From JBHIDJ01 sp046760105 (GTDB taxonomy: Bacteria; Pseudomonadota; Gammaproteobacteria; Acidiferrobacterales; SPGG2): a DNA stretch of 25,396 nt. The position numbers and the translations under genes are program-made. The stretch spans positions 1 through 25,396 of the forward strand of contig JBHIDJ010000037.1 in the NCBI GenBank assembly GCA_046760105.1. The letters run 5' to 3'. Shown in pieces: positions 15,580 through 22,495 of this stretch. The notes below the pieces were generated by a model. That model was not told the origin of the DNA. It searched no databases and saw only the letters and a program-made list of their open reading frames with translations. The first letter of the stretch is position 1. Each line of letters starts with the position of its first letter.

Positions 15580-18328
15580 AGTAACTTTTGAGGTCAATGG
15601 CGCACCGGTCTCCCTAGCCGCAAGCCCCATTCGCCGACTCTCGGACGTGCTCCGCGAAGACCTGGGACTGCCAGGGACCAAGGTCGGCTGCGACGCCGGC
15701 GATTGCGGTGCGTGCACGGTGTTGCTCGACGGCGAGCAGGTATGCGCCTGCATGGTGCCGCTGGGTCAGGTGGCGGGCCGTCGGGTGTTGACGGTTGAGG
15801 GCCTGGCAAGCCACGGGGGGCTCAACACCCTGCAACGAGCCTTTCACCACCACGGCGCGGCCCAATGTGGAATCTGCACGCCGGGCATGCTGATGGCCGC
15901 CACGGATTTGCTAGGGCGCAATCCCAGTCCAACAGCTGAGCAAGTCATGGACGGACTGGGAGGCGTGTTATGCCGTTGCACGGGCTACCAGAAGATCGTG
16001 GAGGCGGTGCTCTCCGTTGCCGACGGACACGAGCTGTCGCCCGCGCCGCCCGCGGGTGCTGCCGTCGGTGCCCGTTTGCCGAAGGTCGACGGGGTGGCGA
16101 AACTGACCGGCACCGAGATCTACGGTGCCGACTACGCCCCCGAAGACAGTCTCCGGCTGCGGGTCGTGCGTTCGCCACATGCGCGGGCCCGTTTTACCAT
16201 CGGCGATTTGGCGCCGCTCTACCAACGATTCCCGGGTTTGGTGTGCGCCCTGACGGCCAGCGACATACCCGGCAGTAACCGCTTCGGCGTCTATCCCGAT
16301 GTGAAGGACCAGCCGGTGCTCGCCGAGCGCGAGGTGCGCTACCGTGGCGAGGCGGTGCTGGCGCTGGTGGGAGATGCGCAGTCCGTTTACGGGATTACCG
16401 ATGATGACATACCGATCGAGTGGGACGTGCTTGAAGCGGTGACCGGCATTGACGCAGCCCTGGCTGCCAGCGCACCCGCTGTGCAGACGGACAAGCCTGA
16501 CAATATTCTCGTTCGAGGGCGCTTGCGAAAGGGCGACGCGGACGCTGCAATCGCCGCTACCACATACGTGGCAGAAGGCACCTGGCAAACCAGCTTTGTC
16601 GAGCACGCCTACATCGAACTCGAAGCTGGCTACGCCCGCCGTGTGGGCGATCGTCTGGAGATCGGGGTCACAACCCAGGCACCGTATATGAACCAGCACG
16701 AGACCGCTCGGACGCTAGGTCTCGAACCCGCACAGGTGCGTATCATACCGACGGCGTGCGGCGGTGGATTCGGTGGCAAGCTAGACTTATCCGTTCAGCC
16801 GCTGGTCGGCCTCGCTGCCTGGTTACTGGAGCGGCCGGTGTGCGCCGTTTACACCCGCCCGGAGTCCATGGCATGCACTACCAAGCGCCACCCTGCACGC
16901 ATCACGGCGCGCGCCGCCTGTGACGCGCAGGGGTGCTTAACGGCATTCAAGTTTCACGCCGACTTTAACACGGGGGCCTATGCATCCTGGGGTCCGACCG
17001 TTACCGACCGGGTACCGTTGCATTGCACAGGACCCTACTTCGTGCCCCATGTCATGGCCACAACCACGGCGGTGTTCACCAACGCCCCGCCGGCGGGGGC
17101 GTTTCGGGGCTTTGGCGTACCCCAGGCGGCGATCGCGCACGAGGCGTTGATGGACAAGCTGGCGGAGCAGGTCGGCCTGGACCCGCTCGAATTCCGTTTG
17201 AAAAATGCTATTCGACGTGGTCAAACGACGCTCAGCGGACAGGCGCTGGCGGCTAGTGTGGGTGTGCGCCAATGTCTGCAGGCGCTCAGGATCCGCTGGC
17301 GGGACTGGCGCGAGGCCGCGGAACGGTCGAGCCGCGGCGCCAGTACTACGGTACGCCGGGGGGTTGGCATCGGCTGCATCTGGTACGGTTGCGGGACCAC
17401 GTCGATACCAAACCCGTCCGCCATGGAGGTCGGTATCGCGGCGGACGGGACGGTGACCCTTTACTCCGGCGCCGTCGACATCGGCCAGGGCGCGAACACG
17501 GTGCTGATACAGATCTGTGCCGACGCTCTCGGTATCGAGGCGATGCGTATGCGCTACGTCATGGGGGACACGGACCGCACCGCAGATGCCGGGAAGACCT
17601 CCGCCACTCGTCAGACGTTCGTGTCGGGCAAGGCGGCGGAACTCGCCGGCGCCGACCTGCGACGGCAGATTCTACGCATGACCAACGCAGCCGCGGTCGC
17701 CCGCATCGAAATCGGGGAGGGGATGATTCATGTCAGCGATGACGAGAGCGACCACGTCATCGACCTCACAGCCCTACCGGAGCTTCCGGAAGGCGATGTG
17801 CTCCGGGGTGTCGGCAGCTTCGACCCGCCCACCACTAGCCTCGATGAAGACGGTCAAGGTGTGCCGTATGCCACGTATGCGTTCGGCGCACAGATCGCCG
17901 AGGTGGCAGTGGACACGGAGCTCGGCACCGTCAAGGTATTACGGATGGTGGCTGCCCACGATGTTGGCAAGGCGGTCAACCCGACCCAGGTGGAGGGCCA
18001 GATACAAGGGGGTATCGCGCAAGGGCTCGGGTACGCACTCATGGAAGATTATGTCCCGGGACGCACCGAGAACCTGCACGACTATCTGATCCCGACCTTC
18101 GGTGATATGCCTGAGATCGAGACGCTAATCATCGAGGACCCGGAGCCGCTCGGCCCCTATGGTGCAAAGGGCGTTGCGGAGCCAACCCTGATCCCTACAC
18201 CGGCGGCAATACTCGGTGCGATTTATCACGCCACGGGGGTACGCATACATCAGCTTCCAGCGACGCCGGACCGCGTACGTGCAGCCATCCTCGCCCGCGC
18301 TTCCTTGCGCGCTGCCAGTAGCGAGTAG
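15572..18328 (+). CDS. fused [2Fe-2S] and molybdopterin-binding subunit of a xanthine-dehydrogenase-family hydroxylase
   Basis: A 918-residue oxidoreductase that inserts water-derived oxygen at an electron-poor carbon (N-heterocycle, aldehyde or related) at a Mo centre. Residues 1-150 form the iron-sulfur part: plant-type cluster C40, C45, C48, C60 and the alpha-helical cluster C99, C102 (QCGICTPG), C134, C136 (LCRCTGYQ). The rest is the Mo part: the GGGFGGK loop (397-403), AFRGFGVPQ (from 510), DIGQGANT, and the catalytic glutamate E870 in GAKGVAEP. Domain order and size resemble the single-chain aldehyde oxidoreductase of Desulfovibrio gigas (907 residues), yet here a separate FAD subunit is encoded next door. 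No Mo-cofactor insertion factor (XdhC-like) is in the window. It is the last gene of the plus-strand block. Confidence 0.93.
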   Translation: MHEVTFEVNGAPVSLAASPIRRLSDVLREDLGLPGTKVGCDAGDCGACTVLLDGEQVCACMVPLGQVAGRRVLTVEGLASHGGLNTLQRAFHHHGAAQCGICTPGMLMAATDLLGRNPSPTAEQVMDGLGGVLCRCTGYQKIVEAVLSVADGHELSPAPPAGAAVGARLPKVDGVAKLTGTEIYGADYAPEDSLRLRVVRSPHARARFTIGDLAPLYQRFPGLVCALTASDIPGSNRFGVYPDVKDQPVLAEREVRYRGEAVLALVGDAQSVYGITDDDIPIEWDVLEAVTGIDAALAASAPAVQTDKPDNILVRGRLRKGDADAAIAATTYVAEGTWQTSFVEHAYIELEAGYARRVGDRLEIGVTTQAPYMNQHETARTLGLEPAQVRIIPTACGGGFGGKLDLSVQPLVGLAAWLLERPVCAVYTRPESMACTTKRHPARITARAACDAQGCLTAFKFHADFNTGAYASWGPTVTDRVPLHCTGPYFVPHVMATTTAVFTNAPPAGAFRGFGVPQAAIAHEALMDKLAEQVGLDPLEFRLKNAIRRGQTTLSGQALAASVGVRQCLQALRIRWRDWREAAERSSRGASTTVRRGVGIGCIWYGCGTTSIPNPSAMEVGIAADGTVTLYSGAVDIGQGANTVLIQICADALGIEAMRMRYVMGDTDRTADAGKTSATRQTFVSGKAAELAGADLRRQILRMTNAAAVARIEIGEGMIHVSDDESDHVIDLTALPELPEGDVLRGVGSFDPPTTSLDEDGQGVPYATYAFGAQIAEVAVDTELGTVKVLRMVAAHDVGKAVNPTQVEGQIQGGIAQGLGYALMEDYVPGRTENLHDYLIPTFGDMPEIETLIIEDPEPLGPYGAKGVAEPTLIPTPAAILGAIYHATGVRIHQLPATPDRVRAAILARASLRAASSE

Positions 18329-18339
18329 ACCGGTACGCA

Positions 18340-18373
18340 TCGGTGGGAGCAGGCCGGTTAAGTCGTTCACCGA
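18340..18373. terminator. weak dyad between convergent Mo-subunit and dioxygenase genes
   Basis: TCGGTG (18340-18345) and CACCGA (18368-18373) could pair across a 22-nt loop in the 53-bp gap between two convergent genes. The loop is long and there is no U-run, so this is only a possible transcription end. Confidence 0.2.
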
Positions 18374-18381
18374 CGGTTAGG

Positions 18382-19500
18382 CTAGACCGCCGCCGTCCTC
18401 AAAACGCGTACTCGACTTTCGAAGTCCTCACGATTCAGGTAGCAGCCCACCACATGACGCTTTCCTTCAAATGCCGCACGGCCATGAAGCAGGCGCCAAT
18501 TATCAAATAGCAGGGCCTCTCCAGGGGTGAGTGCAAAGCGCAGTTGCATCTCCGACCGCTGAACGATTTCGTCGAAGGCGCGACTCGCGGCGTAAAACGT
18601 TGCTGCCTCGGTAGGGGACATTCGAAGTGGTGCACGGTCATAGTTATTGAAAGAAACCTGAATAACTGCCCCCCGATCATCGAGCCGGAAAACCGGCCGG
18701 TTCGCCATTAAGTGAATGCCGGGTTCAATGTACTGCCCTGGAACACGTATGCGACATAATGTTTCGAATGCGTCCGGTGCCTCACGACGCAGCTCGTCCG
18801 CCACGCGGAAGCCATCGACCAGCACGCTTTCACCACCCGTGCCCGAGAACTGTAAACAGTGAAGCATTTGCAAACCCGGGGCGTCGTGGGAGTAGGTGCC
18901 ATCGGTGTGAGGCAATAACTCCAGGTTCGTATAGGCTGTGTCTCCGCGCGACAGGTCCGCTTCGAATTCCCAGAGATCCCCGAAAATCGTTTGCCTGAGA
19001 TAGCCCACGCGCTCGGCGAGTTGACGGGTTTCGTTTGCAGTCGGCGGTGTACCATGTACAAAACAGAACCCGAAGTGTTCGATGGCGCCGAGCCATCTCA
19101 GCAAACCATCGTCGCTGCTCATCACAGCGTCGTACGCGACTCGCGGAATGTTCTCTGCTACGGTGGCGTCCCAAAGTTCTGGTTTACGAACCGCGTGTAC
19201 GGCGGTGGCAAATTCTCCATCCAGCAAATCGACCGGATACCGGCTCCTGTGACCATCTGGATGCCATATGACGCCTACAGAGTTCCCGTTGTCACTGAGC
19301 TCCGCACGCGCTGCTGAGATATTCTGCGGTAGTTGGAATGTATTCACCAACCGTTGTCGCGTTTCTGGGTGTACACACTCAGCACATTGGCAATGGTCAC
19401 GCAACCATAGCCAGGGTATCGGAGCGGATCGTGTGACATCGCTCCACACGAGGATTAACCCCTCTTCTGCGATCTGTACTGAAGCGAGCTGCTTGCTCAT
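18382..19500 (-). CDS. gamma-butyrobetaine/trimethyllysine dioxygenase-like 2-oxoglutarate- and Fe(II)-dependent oxygenase
   Basis: The 372-residue protein has the two-domain layout of gamma-butyrobetaine hydroxylase. The N-terminal zinc domain (DUF971-like) has LRDHCQCAEC giving C37, C39, C42, and H84 as likely fourth ligand. The TauD-type oxygenase domain has the iron triad H197-x-D199 (LPHTDG) and H338 (NWRLLHGR), close to the 202/204/347 positions of the human enzyme. Family members hydroxylate gamma-butyrobetaine to carnitine or trimethyllysine; the actual substrate here is open. The start is ATG 19500, because an earlier in-frame ATG (19632) would run into the upstream gene. It lies 22 bp after the acyl-CoA ligase stop and is probably co-transcribed with it. 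Confidence 0.88.
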   Translation of the reverse strand: MSKQLASVQIAEEGLILVWSDVTRSAPIPWLWLRDHCQCAECVHPETRQRLVNTFQLPQNISAARAELSDNGNSVGVIWHPDGHRSRYPVDLLDGEFATAVHAVRKPELWDATVAENIPRVAYDAVMSSDDGLLRWLGAIEHFGFCFVHGTPPTANETRQLAERVGYLRQTIFGDLWEFEADLSRGDTAYTNLELLPHTDGTYSHDAPGLQMLHCLQFSGTGGESVLVDGFRVADELRREAPDAFETLCRIRVPGQYIEPGIHLMANRPVFRLDDRGAVIQVSFNNYDRAPLRMSPTEAATFYAASRAFDEIVQRSEMQLRFALTPGEALLFDNWRLLHGRAAFEGKRHVVGCYLNREDFESRVRVLRTAAV

Positions 19501-19522
19501 TCGTGCAGTAATCGCGCCCTCT

Positions 19523-21169
19523 TCAAGTGTATTTTTGGCGCAGCAACTTTTTGTCGATTTTGCCGACGCTCGTTTTTGCGATCTGTTCAACGAATTGCAC
19601 CCGGTCGGGGACGGCCCATTGCGAGATGACACCTTTGTCTGCCTGGCCCTTCACAAGATCTTTTATGTCGTCCTCAGTGACACCGTTCTCATGATCGGGG
19701 TTTGGCACGACCAGGGCCATCGGCCGTTCACCCCACTTCTCATCCGGTACCCCGATTGCGGCGACCTCACTGACTCCGGGATGCTGTGAAATGATATCTT
19801 CCAGTGTCAGTGAAGAAATCCACTCGCCGCCGGATTTGATCACATCCTTGATACGATCGGTTACCTTGAGATAACCATCGGCATCGATATTACCGATGTC
19901 GCCTGTGTGAAGATAACCGCCTTGCCAGAGCTTTTCGGAAGCATCAGGATTTTTGAGGTAGGCCTGCGTTAACGCAGGCGCCCGCACCACCACCTCGCCA
20001 GCGGCTTCGCCGTCGTGCGGCACATCGTTCATGTCTTCGTCTACCACTCGCAGGTCGACCAAGGGCAAAGGACGCCCGGCCTTACAACGTATCACGAGCT
20101 GATCATTCGGGTCGGCTTCGAGCATACTAGCGTCAAGCTGCGCGAGCGTAAGCACGGGACCGGTCTCTGACAGGCCGTAGCCACCAAAGATGTCGATACC
20201 CAACTCCATGGCCCTTTTTGCCAGGCTCCGAGGAAGGGCAGAGCCGCCGATGACGACTTTCCAGCCTTTGAGGCTCGTCTCCTTGATTGCGGGGCTGCTT
20301 AAGAGCATATGAAGAATGGTTGGTACGCAGTGGGAGAAGGTGACGTTTTCACGCGCAATCGTCGCTAGCAGCTTTTCGGGAACGTAGCGACCGGGATATA
20401 CCTGTTTTACCCCCATCACCGTCGCGACGTAAGGCATTCCCCATGCGTGTACATGAAACATCGGTGTAATGGGCATGTACACGTCGTCACGGTGAAACCT
20501 GGCGTGACCGCCGGCCGTTCCTAAGGCGGACATGGCACCCAGGGTGTGAATTACCAGTTGCCGATGGCTGTAGTACACGCCTTTTGGTTGACCAGTGGTT
20601 CCTGTGGTGTAGAAAGTCGTGGCACGGGTGTTTTCGTCAAAATCATCGAACTCGTAGTCGCCAGTACTAGCGGCCAACAGCTCTTCGTATTCAGCCACTA
20701 GGTCTATTGATACATCTGGTGGGTCGGTATCGTCCCTGAGCAGCACGAACTTTGCTCGCTTTTCCATGCGATTTGCAATCTGCTCAAGTACCGGCAGGAA
20801 ATCAGTGTGCACGAGTATCACATCGTCCTCGGCGTGATTGATCGTGTACAGAATCTGCTCGGGTGACAAACGGATGTTTATGGTATGAAGCACAGCCCCG
20901 ATCATAGGTATCGCAAAGAAACACTCCAGGTAGCGATGGCTGTCCCAATCCATCACCGCTACCGTGTCACCCGGTTTGATGCCAACGCCCGCCAGGCCCG
21001 CAGCAAGTTGCCCGATGCGCTGCCGCAGTGCCGTGTAGCTATAGCGATGTAAATCGGCATAAACGATCTCTTGGTCTGGCGAGTACGCTAGTGGGGTATA
21101 GAGCAGATGTTTGATCAGTAAGGGAAAGGTATAAGCGGACGGTGTGGGTTCGAGCGGAATGTTTGACAT
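19523..21169 (-). CDS. AMP-forming fatty-acyl-CoA ligase-like protein
   Basis: A 548-residue ANL-superfamily acyl-CoA synthetase with the P-loop YTTGTTGQPKGV (187-198), the PMFHVHAWGMPY segment common in medium/long-chain fatty-acid ligases (AlkK type), GGYGLSETGP, YLHTGDIG, DRIKDVIKSGGEWIS, and the C-terminal TSVGKIDKK with adenylation lysine K537. It differs from the ligase at 7416 in all these variable positions and should have another substrate. GAGG lies 8 bases before ATG 21169. It is the first gene of a two-gene unit with the dioxygenase, so a quaternary-ammonium acid such as gamma-butyrobetaine or carnitine, or a fatty acid, is a plausible substrate (inference). Confidence 0.9.
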   Translation of the reverse strand: MSNIPLEPTPSAYTFPLLIKHLLYTPLAYSPDQEIVYADLHRYSYTALRQRIGQLAAGLAGVGIKPGDTVAVMDWDSHRYLECFFAIPMIGAVLHTINIRLSPEQILYTINHAEDDVILVHTDFLPVLEQIANRMEKRAKFVLLRDDTDPPDVSIDLVAEYEELLAASTGDYEFDDFDENTRATTFYTTGTTGQPKGVYYSHRQLVIHTLGAMSALGTAGGHARFHRDDVYMPITPMFHVHAWGMPYVATVMGVKQVYPGRYVPEKLLATIARENVTFSHCVPTILHMLLSSPAIKETSLKGWKVVIGGSALPRSLAKRAMELGIDIFGGYGLSETGPVLTLAQLDASMLEADPNDQLVIRCKAGRPLPLVDLRVVDEDMNDVPHDGEAAGEVVVRAPALTQAYLKNPDASEKLWQGGYLHTGDIGNIDADGYLKVTDRIKDVIKSGGEWISSLTLEDIISQHPGVSEVAAIGVPDEKWGERPMALVVPNPDHENGVTEDDIKDLVKGQADKGVISQWAVPDRVQFVEQIAKTSVGKIDKKLLRQKYT

Positions 21170-21202
21170 GTTTATGCCTCATTTTACGGTCTCGGTACAA
21201 AA

Positions 21203-21288
21203 CCTAACGCAAAGACGCAGAAACGCAAAGGGGGTAAGGTTCTTTAATGCCAATAATTACCGATTCAAGGCATCTTTGCGTCTTAGCC
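21203..21288. repeat. short extragenic element with inverted 'ACGCAAAG' ends
   Basis: ACGCAAAG occurs at 21207-21214 and 21223-21230, and its inverse CTTTGCGT at 21275-21282. The outer edges also match: CTAA followed by CGCAAAGA on one side, and on the other strand CTAAGACGCAAAGA. It lies just upstream of the ligase gene. GACGCAAAG-type sequences of this kind are, from memory, scattered in non-coding DNA of many environmental bacteria, where they give false ORFs. The boundaries are approximate, and it may contain part of the ligase promoter. Confidence 0.5.
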
Positions 21289-21709
21289 GGCATCGACCGC
21301 TTCGTACGCTCGGACAAGGACGATTTCATCGCAGATCGGCGTTGCTCGCGCTGCGTGAAACACCACTCCAACGCAGGCTGGCCACATTGGAAATCGATCC
21401 GCGGCATCGCCTCATCGGTTACGTCACATCAGCGGGATACGCGCACCCATCGGCAGGATCCTCGCCATCGCGTGTCTAACAACAGAAAATGCCAGGCCCA
21501 ACCCCGATTTGTCTGCTCGCATGGAGAAGAACAAATCAGTGCTTTCCGTGAATGGTTGTAGCAGCAATCGGAAGTGGCCCAGCAAGAATTCGACCTAGAT
21601 GAAGGAGGGGGCAGGCTGCGAAAAAACAGCACCTGATGCACAGCAGTTCTGCAGACCCCGATTCTATTCGAATACACTTATTAAACCAGAGACGCTGTGC
21701 AGTACCGGG
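21289..21709. other. non-coding stretch without recognisable gene
   Basis: Together with the repeat element this makes a 540-bp gap between the ligase gene and the small unknown gene. The short frames on both strands (for example 21247-21561 plus and 21429-21677 minus) have no family-like composition, ribosome site or neighbour support. I see no tRNA, no clear terminator and no transposase remnant. Confidence 0.5.
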
Positions 21710-22252
21710 CTAGTCCGGATTGCGTTCCAGATCGCACAGAATAGTATGCCGCGGGCCGAAATAGCCTACCAGCAATAGCCGGTCATTGTTCCGGTCCTGA
21801 CGAAACCAGTAGCGGAAGGACGTCAATTTTCCCTTAAAGTCGATGAAGGCGAAAGATCGTCGAATTTCGAGCTCATGGGTGGGATGGAATAACTTATCAA
21901 AATGCTTCCTAGCGGTGTGGATGCTCAAGTGGATGTAAGGGTTTTGGGTGATGTAGAAACTGAAACGCCCGTCAAAGAACAACCGATTGTTTGACCTGTC
22001 GATCAGAATACCTCCGTAATGGGCTTGCTCGGCATCGTAGGCTGGGCTTTTGTGAAAACAGATTCCGGAATACATGCCCGGTATGCGGTTGTGATCGAGC
22101 CCGGAGGACTGCAGGAATCGGTTCCATATTCTTTCCTGCCGCGGTCCACAGAATTTCTCGGAACAGACGCTAGTGGGAAGGCCAGTCACCAGGCTTGCGG
22201 CCGTAGAACCGGTAACCATCAGTAACACAAGCAGAGTAGATGCACGCTTCAT
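21710..22252 (-). CDS. small protein of unknown function, probably exported
   Basis: I do not recognise this 180-residue protein. The N-terminus (MKR then a hydrophobic run STLLVLLMV and small residues to about 23) looks like a Sec signal peptide or a membrane anchor. There is no lipobox. The mature part is rich in aromatic and basic residues (LFFDGRFSFYI, SFAFIDF, FRYWFRQDRN) and has 4 cysteines, at C30, C35, C65 and C174. The pattern of strands suggests a compact beta-rich fold. AGAGG lies only 2 bases before the ATG, close for a ribosome site. It stands alone between a non-coding stretch and the ABC operon, with a predicted promoter of its own. Confidence 0.6.
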   Translation of the reverse strand: MKRASTLLVLLMVTGSTAASLVTGLPTSVCSEKFCGPRQERIWNRFLQSSGLDHNRIPGMYSGICFHKSPAYDAEQAHYGGILIDRSNNRLFFDGRFSFYITQNPYIHLSIHTARKHFDKLFHPTHELEIRRSFAFIDFKGKLTSFRYWFRQDRNNDRLLLVGYFGPRHTILCDLERNPD

Positions 22253-22273
22253 CGCCTCTTAACCGGTAGTCGT

Positions 22274-22284
22274 TCGATTATCGA
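22274..22284. promoter_or_regulatory. short dyad over the predicted -10 region of the unknown gene
   Basis: TCGATTATCGA is a perfect 5-1-5 palindrome lying on the predicted -10 box upstream of the small exported protein. It could be an operator, but the length is near chance level. Confidence 0.2.
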
Positions 22285-22304
22285 CCCGGGGGTGCGCCTT
22301 GCAA
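22277..22304 (-). promoter_or_regulatory. predicted promoter of the small exported protein
   Basis: Read on the minus strand, TTGCAA (22304-22299, 4 of 6) and GATAAT (22282-22277, 5 of 6) are 16 bases apart. Transcription would start near 22270, giving a short leader before ATG 22252. Confidence 0.35.
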
Positions 22305-22414
22305 CCGTTAAGGTGGCTAACCGATTCGACTTAGCATGCAGGATCGTTACACCGGTCTCCTGTCGTTAATCACGGGCGCTGCGGCGGTGCTTGCGCAGCC
22401 GGATGGTGACTATC

Positions 22415-22457
22415 GAGAGAGTTACTCTCCACCGGAACGAGATGATACGGCATCTCG
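22415..22457. terminator. two tandem stem-loops just downstream of the ABC operon
   Basis: CGAGATG-atacgg-CATCTCG (22438-22457) is a perfect 7-bp stem, and GAGAG-agtta-CTCTC (22415-22429) a perfect 5-bp stem. Both lie 38-81 bp past the stop codon of the ATPase gene read on the minus strand. There is no U-tract, so they may act as a processing or 3'-end stabilising structure rather than as an intrinsic terminator. Confidence 0.35.
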
Positions 22458-22495
22458 ATCGGCGGTAGAGATCGGAAAGACACTTCCCGGTGAAA

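Noticed and set aside
19501..19632. Longer dioxygenase starting at 19632
   Set aside because: It would overlap the end of the upstream ligase by over 100 bp and add residues that are only the ligase's 3' end read in another frame. ATG 19500 gives the expected family length.
21247..21677. Short frames on both strands in the non-coding gap, including peptides with 'KTQR' and 'LCVSASLR'
   Set aside because: These peptides are the usual false translations of the GACGCAAAG-type repeat or of unstructured DNA. There is no ribosome site or codon pattern.
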